Assembly: GCA_003523055.1 (NCBI GenBank)
Contig: DPHC01000002.1
Coordinates: 462,813 to 514,829 of the forward strand
DNA length: 52,017 nucleotides
Reading direction: 5' to 3'
Source: Dehalococcoidia bacterium
GTDB lineage: Bacteria; Chloroflexota; Dehalococcoidia; Lucifugimonadales; UBA3495
In this document: in pieces, positions 34,864 to 43,768 of the stretch
Layout of the letters: the number at the start of each line of letters is the position of its first letter
Position numbering within the stretch: position 1 is the first letter of the stretch
Position numbers and translations under genes: made by a program
Notes under the pieces: generated by a model
The model's input: only the letters and a program-made list of their open reading frames with translations
What the model was told of the DNA's origin: nothing
The model's database searches: none

Positions 34864-36372
34864 TTATATGAAAGTAGATTTAAAATCCTGAATAGCTTGT
34901 GACAGTTTTGTTTCTGTTTCATCAGTCAAATCAGTGGTTTTATTGATATCCTCTATAATATCTGGATGGCTAGCTTCAATGTTTCTAATTAGTTGATTTT
35001 CAAAATCTCCAACTCTATCTAATTCAATACCTTCAGTGTGCCTGGCATTCAAGGCATACAAAATAATAGTTTCTTGGACTAGGTTCAATGGCAAATATTG
35101 TGGTTGTTTCAATACTTCAATAGCCATTTGGCCTTGATTTAGTTGATTCCGCGTAGCAGCATCTAGGTCTGAAGTACCAAATTGAGCAAAAGTAGCTAAT
35201 TCTCTATATTGAGCCAAATCAATTCTTAAACTTCCAGCAACTTTTTTAACGGATCTAGTTTGAGCAGAGCTTCCAACTCTAGACACAGACAATCCCACAT
35301 TTATAGCTGGGCGTATACCAGCATTAAATAAGTCAGATTCTAAAAATATTTGGCCGTCTGTGATAGATATCACATTAGTAGGGATGTAAGCTGACACGTC
35401 TCCCGCTTGGGTTTCTATTACTGGCAGTGCAGTAATAGAACCACCACCATGAGCATCATCTAAACGAGCTGCTCTTTCCAATAATCTACTGTGAACATAA
35501 AACACATCTCCTGGAAAAGCTTCTCTGCCTGCAGGGCGTCTCAATAACAACGACATTTGTCTATAAGCCCACGAGTGTTTGGTTAAATCGTCATAAACAA
35601 TTAAAACATCTTTTCCTTGTTCCATAAATTCTTCAGCCATAGCGCAACCTGCAAAGGGAGCGATGTATTGTAGTGGCGCAGATTCTGCTGCACCGGCGGT
35701 AACAACTATCGTATGTTCCATAGCACCAAAACGTTCAAGAGATCCGACAACTTCTGAAACTTTACTCTGTTTCTGTCCAATTGCGACATAGATGCAGATT
35801 AGATCTCCTCCTTTTTGGTTGATAATCGCATCAATAGCGATGGCTGTTTTGCCTGTAGAACGGTCACCAATAATTAATTCTCTTTGCCCTCGTCCGATCG
35901 GCACCATAGAGTCAACAGCTTTAATACCGGTTAAGACTGGAGTAGAAACTGATTTTCTAACTGCTACATTGGGAGCAACTCTCTCTACTGGTAATGTTTT
36001 GTTGGTATTAATTGGACCTTTACCATCCAACGGTCTTCCGAGAGGATCTACCACGCGACCGATCAGTGCATCTCCTACAGGTACTTCAATAATTCTTCCA
36101 GTAGCTCTGACAGTGTCACCTTCTTTCACCAAATTAGGATCTCCTAAAATAGCCGCTCCTACTATGTCGGCCTCAAGGTTCAGAGCTAGTCCTATTATAT
36201 CCTGTCCAAAATCTAGCAGTTCGTTTGAACGTACTCCTTGCAATCCTTGAATGCTTGCTATTCCGTCACCTACTTGCACTACTGTTCCCACATCTACTAA
36301 TGACAGTTCTCCACCAAATTCTTCAATTTGTCTTTTAATTAATGAAACTATTTCTTGCCCATTTATAGCCAT
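34864..36372 (-). CDS. atpA: F-type ATP synthase alpha subunit
   Basis: Non-catalytic nucleotide-binding subunit of F1. P-loop GDRSTGKT at 169-176, the QGLQGVRSNELLDF N-terminal barrel, YDDLTKHSWAYRQMSLLLRRP, and GLSVSRVGSSAQ with the arginine-finger region. 502 aa, typical. It follows atpH (53-base gap) and precedes atpG, the common order. Confidence 0.98.
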   Translation of the reverse strand: MAINGQEIVSLIKRQIEEFGGELSLVDVGTVVQVGDGIASIQGLQGVRSNELLDFGQDIIGLALNLEADIVGAAILGDPNLVKEGDTVRATGRIIEVPVGDALIGRVVDPLGRPLDGKGPINTNKTLPVERVAPNVAVRKSVSTPVLTGIKAVDSMVPIGRGQRELIIGDRSTGKTAIAIDAIINQKGGDLICIYVAIGQKQSKVSEVVGSLERFGAMEHTIVVTAGAAESAPLQYIAPFAGCAMAEEFMEQGKDVLIVYDDLTKHSWAYRQMSLLLRRPAGREAFPGDVFYVHSRLLERAARLDDAHGGGSITALPVIETQAGDVSAYIPTNVISITDGQIFLESDLFNAGIRPAINVGLSVSRVGSSAQTRSVKKVAGSLRIDLAQYRELATFAQFGTSDLDAATRNQLNQGQMAIEVLKQPQYLPLNLVQETIILYALNARHTEGIELDRVGDFENQLIRNIEASHPDIIEDINKTTDLTDETETKLSQAIQDFKSTFI

Positions 36373-36425
36373 AACCGGTCCTTCTTAATTCAATTTTTTG
36401 TCAATTTGTTCTTTTTTAAGAATTT

Positions 36426-36965
36426 TTAAATATTTCCTGATTTAATAATTCTTCTCATATCATTAAACTGAGTTTTTGTACTTCCATCTAATAGTTGGTC
36501 ACCTATTTTAATAATAATTCCACCAACAATAGAGTCGTCCACATTAGCATCTAAAACAACTTCTTTATCTACGATTTTTGCAATAACGTTTTTAATATTA
36601 GAGATTTGGCTGTCTTTCAGTTGTACAGCCGTTGTGACAGTAATTCTCTGTTTACCTAGATATTGATCTAGTAAATCAGCATAGTTTTTTACCAAATCCG
36701 TAATACATTCCATTGAGGAATTCTTTACCAGCAACGAAACAAGATTCTGTATAGACTGATCCGTTTCTTTAAAGACTTCTCCAATAGCTTTCTGTTTTTG
36801 TATATCCGGCACTTCTGCATGATTTAAAAATGCTAAAAAATCCACATTGTTCAGAACTTCTGCTACATATTCAAGTTGAATTGCCCAAGATTCTACAATA
36901 TTGCCTTCTGAAGCTAATTCAAATAAGGCCTGAGCGTAACGTTTTCCGGATTTAGTTAAAGCCAT
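36426..36965 (-). CDS. atpH: F-type ATP synthase delta subunit
   Basis: Links F1 to the peripheral stalk (subunit b). 179 aa with the N-terminal helical bundle (RYAQALFELASEG) and the C-terminal domain (KQRITVTTAVQLKDSQISNI, VDDSIVGGIIIKIGDQLLDGS). The GGxxIxIGDxxxDGS ending is diagnostic. Its start directly abuts the end of atpF. Confidence 0.95.
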   Translation of the reverse strand: MALTKSGKRYAQALFELASEGNIVESWAIQLEYVAEVLNNVDFLAFLNHAEVPDIQKQKAIGEVFKETDQSIQNLVSLLVKNSSMECITDLVKNYADLLDQYLGKQRITVTTAVQLKDSQISNIKNVIAKIVDKEVVLDANVDDSIVGGIIIKIGDQLLDGSTKTQFNDMRRIIKSGNI

Positions 36966-37465
36966 TATTTATCTCGCCCGCTGGTGCTTTCTTCAAGGAC
37001 TCTATTAATCAATTCTTCATGAGAACCTGCGTCTAGTGTTTGCTTAACTATTGCTTCTGCTGCATCAATGGCCAATATACCAAATCCGATTTTTATCTCT
37101 TGTATAGCGGCATTTCTTTCATTTTGTATGTCAAGCCTAGCTTGCTCCTGAAATGCCATAGCAATTTCTTGAGCTTTTGTCATTTCATCTTGCCTAAACC
37201 TTTCAGCAGCTGTTCGTGCTTGATCCAATATTTTCTGTGCTTCTACTCTAGCCTCGTTAATTTGTGCTTGTATTCCTACTCTAGAACTTTCTGCATCTTC
37301 TTGAGCTTTATCTGCTGCTTCGAGACTCTCTTTTATTCGCTCAGCCCTCTGATCAATCGCGCTGATCAGAGGCTTGTAAGCGAATACTAACAGTATACCC
37401 AAGAGCACTACAAAGTTTATTAAGTACGCGACAAGACTAGGAATATTTAAACCTAGTTCAGTCAT
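36965..37465 (-). CDS. atpF: F-type ATP synthase subunit b
   Basis: Peripheral-stalk subunit. One N-terminal membrane segment (about residues 10-28, LVAYLINFVVLLGILLVFAY) is followed by a long charged helix with KPLISAIDQRAERI. 166 aa. One-base overlap with atpH and 35 bases after atpE. A single b gene, so the stalk is presumably a homodimer. A cctcc on the plus strand (ggagg) lies just upstream. Confidence 0.95.
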   Translation of the reverse strand: MTELGLNIPSLVAYLINFVVLLGILLVFAYKPLISAIDQRAERIKESLEAADKAQEDAESSRVGIQAQINEARVEAQKILDQARTAAERFRQDEMTKAQEIAMAFQEQARLDIQNERNAAIQEIKIGFGILAIDAAEAIVKQTLDAGSHEELINRVLEESTSGRDK

Positions 37466-37500
37466 ATTTTCCTCCTTAAACTAAATAGACAATTATTCTA

Positions 37501-37731
37501 TTAAACAACGAACAAAAGTATAACTGCCACAATCAGTGAATAAATACCTAGTGCCTCTGCGAACGCAATAGCTAATATCATATTTGTTGTTATTGCGGGT
37601 GCTGCCTCAGGATTTCTCCCGATGGCTCCCATAGCTCCTGCTCCTAATATACCGATACCAACACCTGGTCCTACAACACCCAATGCAATAGCAAGGGCTG
37701 CTCCTAAAAATTTAGCTGCTTCAGCTTCCAT
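37501..37731 (-). CDS. atpE: F-type ATP synthase subunit c
   Basis: Two-helix hairpin of the rotor ring, 76 aa. The glycine-rich first helix has GVVGPGVGIGILGAGAMGAIGRNPEA; the ion-binding carboxylate is E59 in AFAEALGIYSLIV. Residues needed for sodium in Ilyobacter-type c subunits (Gln in the first helix and Ser after the Glu) are I and A here, which favours protons. An extended SD (aggagaagga) lies just upstream of the ATG, suggesting high translation for this multi-copy subunit. Confidence 0.97.
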   Translation of the reverse strand: MEAEAAKFLGAALAIALGVVGPGVGIGILGAGAMGAIGRNPEAAPAITTNMILAIAFAEALGIYSLIVAVILLFVV

Positions 37732-37781
37732 AAGTTCCTTCTCCTATGTAATTCATTTTATTCGACTACCAGCCGATCTTA

Positions 37782-37807
37782 AGCTTCAGGAAATAATTCC
37801 CTACGCT
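37782..37807 (-). other. Hairpin between atpB and atpE
   Basis: On the minus strand (mRNA sense) the arms AGC.g.TAGGGAA and TTTCCTG.aa.GCT pair, counting G-U pairs, around a TTA loop. It lies in the longest gap of the atp operon (95 bases), upstream of the highly translated atpE, where RNA processing or stability control is plausible. No direct evidence. Confidence 0.35.
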
Positions 37808-37826
37808 CAATATTAACTAAATAAAT

Positions 37827-38882
37827 TTAATGTTCTTCATGACTCGTTGCTACTGATATGAATACCAGCGTCAATCCTGCAAAAATTATTGATTGTATGA
37901 GCCCTACCAATATTTCCAACCCAAATACAAATTGCGTTGCGATAAAAGGCACTAAGAATGTAACCATGACTACTAATATTTCCCCTGCAGTCATGTTACC
38001 AAATAATCTAAATGTAAAGCTTACGATTCTAACTAATTCGCTAATCAATTCCAACAATCCTACAAATACGTCTATGATGCCTGAAGGTTTTAACCGAATG
38101 ATTTTACCAAAAGCAAAAAATTTCTTGAAGTATCCCAGGCCGTGAGATTTTATTCCCCAGTATTCCACTAAAACAAAGGAAACCAAAGCAAGTGCCAATG
38201 GCATATTCAAGTCAGTGCCAGCTGGCCTTATGAAATGTGCTTCAATGCTACCTGATTCGTTTATAAATCCAAGGAACTGGTAAAACGGTAGCAACGCAAG
38301 CCAAGCATTAAACAACACGAAGAAAAACATGGTAGCTATTACCGGAAACACTTTTCTAGCCAATTCTGGTCCTAGAACGCTACTAGCAAATCCCAATAAC
38401 ATTTCAAACATCATTTCTACTATGCTTTGTAATCTACCAGGGATCAATTGTTTTTTTCTGGCCCCTAATCCGAATAGTAGTATCATCACTAAGCTAGCGA
38501 ACCAAGCTGAAACCAAAGTATTAGTTATTGCAAAGTCCATTAGTCCCAAAGGAGTTGTATGATGTTCGTCAGTAGATTTTTCAGTACTATGAGATTCTGG
38601 ATTCTCGTGCTTGTCCCTACTATCGCTATGCTCATCAGAGGAATGAGATTCTTTTTCAGGTTTTTCTGTAGAATGTTCGTCGGTGGTATATCCTAAGTGA
38701 TGGTCTCTTACTGATTGTGGGAATATTGGCTGAGGAGGAAGATGGATTGCTGGTTTTTCTAAATATCTTTCTTGTCCAAATATAGCCGATCCTATCGCTC
38801 CGTTAACAAAACCAGTAACCAAGAGCGCAACCAATACCACAATGACCAACCATGTGATCTTTTTTTTCATGGAACCCGTCAA
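37827..38882 (-). CDS. atpB: F-type ATP synthase subunit a with His-rich insert
   Basis: Stator membrane subunit with the proton half-channels. C-terminal half is standard: SGIIDVFVGLLELISELVR and the essential Arg in FRLFGNMTAGEIL, followed by FVFGLEILVGLIQSIIFAGL. 351 aa, longer than E. coli (271). Residues 60-110, between the first hydrophobic segment and the next membrane region, are polar and His/Ser/Glu-rich, with nine His. The TTG at 38882 has ggag six bases upstream and abuts the atpI stop; an ATG at 38870 is the alternative. Confidence 0.93.
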   Translation of the reverse strand: MTGSMKKKITWLVIVVLVALLVTGFVNGAIGSAIFGQERYLEKPAIHLPPQPIFPQSVRDHHLGYTTDEHSTEKPEKESHSSDEHSDSRDKHENPESHSTEKSTDEHHTTPLGLMDFAITNTLVSAWFASLVMILLFGLGARKKQLIPGRLQSIVEMMFEMLLGFASSVLGPELARKVFPVIATMFFFVLFNAWLALLPFYQFLGFINESGSIEAHFIRPAGTDLNMPLALALVSFVLVEYWGIKSHGLGYFKKFFAFGKIIRLKPSGIIDVFVGLLELISELVRIVSFTFRLFGNMTAGEILVVMVTFLVPFIATQFVFGLEILVGLIQSIIFAGLTLVFISVATSHEEH

Positions 38883-39098
38883 TTAAGTCTCCATTTTTTT
38901 ATTTACAATTTGTTTTACCATTATATAAAGGCCCCAAAAAGCCACTACAGAACCCGTTAACACTCCAATTACAGTGAATAACGGTGCTAAGCCTAACATT
39001 CTATCCGCAGCCACGCCACTTACTGTTCCTGTAATCACGCAGATTGCAATATACCATCCCAATCCTGCAAATTTCAGTGCGTTAATTAGCCGAGGCAT
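38883..39098 (-). CDS. AtpI/AtpZ-like ATP synthase accessory membrane protein
   Basis: 71 aa with two hydrophobic segments (about 8-32 and 38-60). The G-x-x-x-G-x-x-x-D-x-x-L pattern (GTVSGVAADRMLGLAP) and gene position first in the atp operon match the AtpZ/AtpI family, which helps ring assembly or magnesium/calcium transport in other bacteria. No clear SD precedes the ATG; the predicted promoter leaves a leader of only about 15 bases. Its stop adjoins the atpB TTG. Confidence 0.8.
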   Translation of the reverse strand: MPRLINALKFAGLGWYIAICVITGTVSGVAADRMLGLAPLFTVIGVLTGSVVAFWGLYIMVKQIVNKKMET

Positions 39099-39120
39099 CA
39101 GCGCTTACAAAACGTCAAAA

Positions 39121-39150
39121 ATCGTATCACGTCACCTTCTCTTACGTCAA
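39121..39150 (-). promoter_or_regulatory. Candidate atp operon promoter
   Basis: On the minus strand: TTGACG (39150-39145), an 18-base spacer and TACGAT (39126-39121) with a TGA extension before it. The transcript would start about 15 bases before the atpI/Z ATG. Two further TGACG motifs lie at 39135-39130 and 39118-39113. Confidence 0.55.
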
Positions 39151-39180
39151 TATAGTTTTGGTTGTTTTAGGAACAAATTA

Positions 39181-39218
39181 TAATTACTTAAAATCCTATT
39201 GCTATTAATTACTTAAAA
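39181..39218. repeat. 13-bp direct repeat upstream of the atp promoter
   Basis: taattacttaaaa occurs at 39181-39193 and 39206-39218, 25 bases apart start to start. The spacing (about 2.4 helical turns) and location upstream of the atp -35 make a regulator site possible, but the sequence is AT-rich and could be chance. Confidence 0.45.
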
Positions 39219-39234
39219 AGACAAATAATACTAA

Positions 39235-39777
39235 CTATTTATTTTGATCAAAATCTTCAAGATCCAAATTGTTAATGAATTCCGTAAATGCTGACATACT
39301 TTTTAATTCTTCTTCACGAATTTCAGGTTTTTCTAAATTTTGCGCTGAAGGTGATGTAGTTATTGGTTTTCCATCTTCATCTAATTTGACACCTGCTTTT
39401 TCTATGACATCTTCTTCGACGTAAATAGGTGATCCTGTTCTAACAGCCAAAGCAATAGCATCAGAGGGGCGTGAATCTATTTCTTCCACTTTATCTGATA
39501 TTTCAAAATAGATCTTAGCGTAGAAAGTGTCGCTTTCAAGGTTATTTATCAATATATGTTTGATTGTTATAGATGTCACTTCAAGTAGTGAGCACAACAA
39601 ATCATGTGTTAATGGACGTGGCACTGACATATCTTGAAGTTTGACAGCAATTGCATCCGCCTCTTGTGGCCCAATCCATATAGGAAGATATTTCTCACCA
39701 TCTTTCTGCTTGAGTATTACAATCCTTTGATAGTTCATCGGACTTACTCTTATACTGTCTATTGTCATTTCTAGCAT
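39235..39777 (-). CDS. Bifunctional nuclease family protein (DUF151)
   Basis: About 180 aa. The N-terminal half is the BFN/DUF151 domain: PIWIGPQEADAIAVKLQ, RPLTHDLLCSLLE, and SRPSDAIALAVRTGSPIYVEEDVIEKAG. Plant and archaeal relatives are nucleases, and in Mycobacterium such proteins are studied as stress or immune factors; the bacterial role is unsettled. The last 40 residues are polar. The ATG at 39777 has agga eight bases upstream; a GTG at 39810 would add 11 residues without family support. It ends just before the atp promoter region. Confidence 0.88.
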   Translation of the reverse strand: MLEMTIDSIRVSPMNYQRIVILKQKDGEKYLPIWIGPQEADAIAVKLQDMSVPRPLTHDLLCSLLEVTSITIKHILINNLESDTFYAKIYFEISDKVEEIDSRPSDAIALAVRTGSPIYVEEDVIEKAGVKLDEDGKPITTSPSAQNLEKPEIREEELKSMSAFTEFINNLDLEDFDQNK

Positions 39778-39871
39778 TAAACTCTTCCTAACGGGGAGGG
39801 GGTTGCGCACAACTCCAGTATCACCTAAAACTTTACCTAAAGCAACATGTTGCCAAAAATTGAAATGCAGA

Positions 39872-40396
39872 CTAATCTGAGGCTATGCTTGCAGTAAGCT
39901 CATTTGCGTTGTTAATTTGCTCAGACTGCTTAGCATTGTTTGCTAGCAATTCTATCCCTTTGCGCACAGAACCGGCTATTTTATTTAATTCTTGATCCAA
40001 GTCCTTAAGGCTCTTTAATGCGTACGTATCTGCCTCAATACGCCTAGCTCTACATTCCTGTTCGACTAGTTCCAGTTGTTTCGATGCCTTTGATTCAGCA
40101 TCGGTATATAATTCTTCAGCTTTTTGATTTAATGTTGATTGATTTAATTTAGATAAGAAATCAGCTTCAGCCTCAGATTTAGAGGTACGTGCTTCCATAA
40201 CTGCTGTGTTCAGGATTTGGTCTTTCTCACGCAAGACTTCAGATGCCTGTTTAATTTCTTGGGGTATGTTAAGTCGCATCTGGTCCAAGAGCTCAATAAT
40301 CTTAGTTCTATCAACTATCGCACTGTCCGTATATGGAACTTTTCTACTAGTATTAATTAAAGTTTCCAATCTATCTAAAATATTTATAATATCCAC
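39872..40396 (-). CDS. Coiled-coil protein next to coaD-rsmD
   Basis: 174 aa. The N-terminal segment (IINILDRLETLINTSRKVPYTD, then IIELLDQMRLNIPQEIKQA) is followed by a long charged helical region rich in Glu/Lys/Ala, typical of DivIVA/SepIVA-like or subunit-b-like coiled coils. Proteins of this layout beside coaD and rsmD occur in Chloroflexota and Actinobacteria, often annotated loosely as ATPases or F0-b-like. A division- or envelope-organising role is possible, but not shown. Follows coaD on the same strand after an 83-base gap. Confidence 0.65.
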   Translation of the reverse strand: MDIINILDRLETLINTSRKVPYTDSAIVDRTKIIELLDQMRLNIPQEIKQASEVLREKDQILNTAVMEARTSKSEAEADFLSKLNQSTLNQKAEELYTDAESKASKQLELVEQECRARRIEADTYALKSLKDLDQELNKIAGSVRKGIELLANNAKQSEQINNANELTASIASD

Positions 40397-40479
40397 ACAT
40401 CACCTCAATCACCAAAATTCACGTTAACAGGATACTACTATTCTTAATTATTCGATTGCAACACTTTTAATCAACAAAT

Positions 40480-40965
40480 TTATGTGTTTTTTCGAAATTT
40501 TTCACTTAAAGCAGTAACTACACCATCAGGAACCATATCTCTAACATCTCCCCCTAGTCTAGCTACTTCTTTCAATAAACTAGAACTAAACATTTTATAT
40601 TCTTGAGATGTCATTAAACAAACCACATCAACATCAGGCTGCAACCGACGATTCATAAAAGTCATATCAAACTCATATTCAAAGTCCGTTCCACTTCTTA
40701 ATCCTCTAACAATTACATTTGCGCCTATTTCTTTAGCAAAACGGACGACCAACCCATCGAAGACTTTGATTTCGATATTCGGTATGTCTTTTACTGCATC
40801 ATGAAATAATTGTGCCCTCTCTTGAGTATTAAACAATAAGTTTTTATCAGGCAATTCATAAATTCCAATAACTAATTTTTCAAATAAAGCTGCCGCTCTC
40901 TGAGCAATATCTAAATGTCCAACAGTTACTGGGTCAAAAGTTCCTGGATATAAAGCTGTCACCAT
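40480..40965 (-). CDS. coaD: Phosphopantetheine adenylyltransferase
   Basis: Makes dephospho-CoA from 4'-phosphopantetheine and ATP. A nucleotidyltransferase T-x-G-H (TVGHLDI, H17) opens the fold after ALYPGTFDP; VRGLRSGTDFEYEFDMTFMNRRL and SSSLLKEVARLGGDV are family-diagnostic. 161 aa, typical. The start codon directly abuts the stop of rsmD, the usual rsmD-coaD pair. Confidence 0.97.
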   Translation of the reverse strand: MVTALYPGTFDPVTVGHLDIAQRAAALFEKLVIGIYELPDKNLLFNTQERAQLFHDAVKDIPNIEIKVFDGLVVRFAKEIGANVIVRGLRSGTDFEYEFDMTFMNRRLQPDVDVVCLMTSQEYKMFSSSLLKEVARLGGDVRDMVPDGVVTALSEKFRKNT

Positions 40966-41523
40966 TTATTTACCTTCCATAGATTTATATAATTTAATCG
41001 CATTGTCACCATAATTTCTTGAATCTATGCAACTTAATGTACCATATGATTCATCTAGAGGCATTCTTTTAGAATGTCCAATCACAATGATAGTCTCTGC
41101 TAAAAAAAGCTGGCTGTTACTAGATAAGTATTCCATAAATGAAGACAGGTTAGTTAATTTATATGGAGGATCCATTAATATCATATTATATGGCCCTTCC
41201 AGGTTTTCTAAAAATTTAAAAGCATCTTGCCGGTACAAAGAGGCGCATTCTAAAAAATTTGTAACTCCTAAGTTTGTCTTCAAAATTTCTAACTGCTTGG
41301 GATTCTTTTCCACAAAATCACAGTGCGAAGCACCTCGGCTCAATGCTTCTATTCCTAAACTTCCCGTCCCTGAGAACAGGTCTAGAATCTTCTTATTGAT
41401 ATAAGTTTCACCAGATAATATGTTAAATATTGCTCCTCGAACTCTTTCAGTAGTCGGCCTAACACTACCATCAACTGGCCCTTTTAATACCAATCCTCCT
41501 GAAATTCCGCCAATTACTCTCAT
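40966..41523 (-). CDS. rsmD: 16S rRNA (guanine-N2)-methyltransferase RsmD
   Basis: SAM-dependent enzyme that methylates G966 of 16S rRNA in E. coli. Blocks seen: MRVIGGISGGLVLKGP at the start, RVRGAIFNIL, KILDLFSGTGSLGIEALSRGA (SAM site) and MILMDPPY (catalytic DPPY). The ATG at 41523 begins the family N-terminus and has agg seven bases upstream; an ATG at 41565 would add 14 unmatched residues. Coupled to coaD. Confidence 0.94.
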   Translation of the reverse strand: MRVIGGISGGLVLKGPVDGSVRPTTERVRGAIFNILSGETYINKKILDLFSGTGSLGIEALSRGASHCDFVEKNPKQLEILKTNLGVTNFLECASLYRQDAFKFLENLEGPYNMILMDPPYKLTNLSSFMEYLSSNSQLFLAETIIVIGHSKRMPLDESYGTLSCIDSRNYGDNAIKLYKSMEGK

Positions 41524-41622
41524 CTCAATACCTGAATTACTGATTATTTTGAAATTGATAACCAAGGACTACTATGCTAACATTTTTACCATGAAATCCC
41601 TATATCTAAACTTAAGGATTTA

Positions 41623-42549
41623 ATGAATTTTATTAAAAATACATCTTTTCTTGAAGGGCAAGAGTCTATAGTAGCAATTGGAGTTTTCGATGGTGTACAT
41701 AAAGGGCATCAAAGGCTTATCAATGAACTGATAGACCATTGTTCTGGAAAAATAAAACCTGTTGCGGTTACTTTTTCGGAGCACCCAAGTAAGACATTGA
41801 AACCTGAAAATCCAACAAAATTGATAACCACAACATCAGAAAAAGTTTCATTAATCAAACAATATGGAGTACAAGACGTATATTTAATTGATTTTACAAA
41901 GGAATTTTCTGAACTATCTGCAGAAGAATTTTGCGACACCATAATTAAATCATTCAGACCGTTAGGGTTCGTAGTCGGAAAGGATTTCTCAGTTGGTAAA
42001 AACAGAAAAGGCGATGTAGCTTTTCTTTCAAACCTAGGAAAAAAATTAGGGTTTTGGGTTCACACGATAGAAGATTATTTAATTGACAATCAGCCGGTTA
42101 GAAGTAATCGAATAAGAGAATGTTTACTAAATGGCAATATCTCAACTGCAAATATTCTTTTAGGACGTATGTTTAATATAACTGGGATTGTAGTGCATGG
42201 TAATAAAAGAGGTAGAGAACTCGGTTATCCCACTGCTAACATGAATATAGATAACAATGTTATAACGCCAGAAGATGGTATATATGCAACCATTACCGAA
42301 ATACAATCCACTTTATACAAATCTGTAACTAGTATTGGTGTAAGACCCACGTTTGGACTAAAACAACGCCTGATAGAAACTTATATTATAGACTATACTG
42401 GTGACTTATATGGCAAACCATTGAATATCCAGTTCGTAGAACAAATCCGAAAACAAATTCAATTTAAATCAATTGAATTGCTAGTAAAACAAATCGAGCA
42501 AGATGTAGTTGATTCACTACGAATCTTATCCATGCACGATAAGGAATAA
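41623..42549 (+). CDS. ribF: Bifunctional riboflavin kinase / FAD synthetase
   Basis: Converts riboflavin to FMN and FAD. The N-terminal nucleotidyltransferase part has IGVFDGVHKGHQRLI, VTFSEHPSKTL and the VVGKDFSVGKNRKGDVAFL block; the C-terminal kinase has NITGIVVHGNKRGRELGYPTANM and SIGVRPTFGLKQRLIETYI. 308 aa, typical. An aagg sequence precedes the ATG. It diverges from rsmD and ends three bases before tyrS. Confidence 0.96.
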   Translation: MNFIKNTSFLEGQESIVAIGVFDGVHKGHQRLINELIDHCSGKIKPVAVTFSEHPSKTLKPENPTKLITTTSEKVSLIKQYGVQDVYLIDFTKEFSELSAEEFCDTIIKSFRPLGFVVGKDFSVGKNRKGDVAFLSNLGKKLGFWVHTIEDYLIDNQPVRSNRIRECLLNGNISTANILLGRMFNITGIVVHGNKRGRELGYPTANMNIDNNVITPEDGIYATITEIQSTLYKSVTSIGVRPTFGLKQRLIETYIIDYTGDLYGKPLNIQFVEQIRKQIQFKSIELLVKQIEQDVVDSLRILSMHDKE

Positions 42550-42551
42550 CA

Positions 42552-43754
42552 ATGATTGATGATATAACTCTATCAAACATAACAAAAAGAGGCGTCAAAG
42601 AAATTATTTCAGAAACAGAATTTGTTGAACTATTGAATTCTGGAAGAAAATTACGCCTTAAAATGGGATTTGACCCATCTAGGCCCGATATTCATTTAGG
42701 GCATGTCGTAGGTTTAAGAAAATTAAAACAATTACAGGATTTAGGTCATCAAGTGATATTAATAGTGGGTGACTGGACAGCCCAAATAGGAGATCCAAGT
42801 GGCCAGTCTATTACCAGGCCTATGTTAACCCATGACCAAGTAAAAAATAACGCTGAGTCTTATTTAAAACAATTTTTCAGAGTTGTAGATCAAGAAAAAA
42901 CTGAAGTCGTTTGGCAAAGTGAATGGTTTGGTGATTTTAAATTAAGCGACGTAATAACACTGACAAGTAAATTCACTGTAGCTCAATTCTTAGAACGGGA
43001 TGATTTCGCACATCGTTTTAAAGAACATAAGCCGATAGCAATCACAGAATTCCTGTACCCTCTGCTTCAGGCCTATGATTCTGTGGCAATTGAATCTGAT
43101 GTCGAGTTCGGAGGTACTGACCAAATGTTCAATTTACTCGTGGGTAGGACATTACAACAGCTAAACGGAATGAAACCACAACAATGTTTTCTGATGCCCA
43201 TATTAGTCGGAACTGATGGTGTCAATAAAATGAGTAAAAGCTTGGATAATTATATTTCTTTGGATGAAACTCCAGATGATATGTACGGTAAAATTATGTC
43301 GTTACCAGATGATTGCATCACAAACTACTTCGAACTTTTAACCGACATACCTTTGACAGAACTGAAAATCATGGAGAGTTCTTTACCAGATAATGCTATG
43401 AATTATAAAAAACTTCTAGCACATACTATTACATTGGACTTTTTTGATAAACAAATTGCTAATGATAGTCAAAATAATTTTGAAAATGTAATACAAAACA
43501 AAGGTATTCCGGCAAATATACCCATATACAATTTAATCGACAATACAGACAATTTGGATATAGGTAATATATTATTAGCTTCAAATATCGTTACAAGCAA
43601 CAGCGAACTAAAAAGATTGCTAAAACAGAACGCAGTCCAAATAATCAATCCAGACGGCAGTACTGAAGACATCAGAACAACTACGAGCGCAATAAATCTT
43701 ACTTCTGGAACTGTGATAAAAATTGGCAAGAGAAGATATTTAAAAATTGTATAG
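42552..43754 (+). CDS. tyrS: Tyrosyl-tRNA synthetase
   Basis: Class I synthetase. HIGH-type HLGH at 48-51 (DIHLGHVVGLRKL), Tyr-binding region with QAYDSVAIESDVEFGGTDQMFN, and KMSKS in NKMSKSLDNYI. The C-terminal ~65 residues form an S4-like RNA-binding domain (ASNIVTSNSELKRLLKQNAVQI). At 400 aa it fits the bacterial TyrRS class with an S4 tail. It begins three bases after ribF and ends 14 bases before the mutase gene. Confidence 0.97.
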   Translation: MIDDITLSNITKRGVKEIISETEFVELLNSGRKLRLKMGFDPSRPDIHLGHVVGLRKLKQLQDLGHQVILIVGDWTAQIGDPSGQSITRPMLTHDQVKNNAESYLKQFFRVVDQEKTEVVWQSEWFGDFKLSDVITLTSKFTVAQFLERDDFAHRFKEHKPIAITEFLYPLLQAYDSVAIESDVEFGGTDQMFNLLVGRTLQQLNGMKPQQCFLMPILVGTDGVNKMSKSLDNYISLDETPDDMYGKIMSLPDDCITNYFELLTDIPLTELKIMESSLPDNAMNYKKLLAHTITLDFFDKQIANDSQNNFENVIQNKGIPANIPIYNLIDNTDNLDIGNILLASNIVTSNSELKRLLKQNAVQIINPDGSTEDIRTTTSAINLTSGTVIKIGKRRYLKIV

Positions 43755-43768
43755 CACTGGAGATCGGC

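Noticed and set aside
39842..39853. 12-bp palindrome gcaacatgttgc upstream of the DUF151 gene
   Set aside because: Short, no loop, no neighbouring elements; not distinguishable from chance, although it could be an operator.
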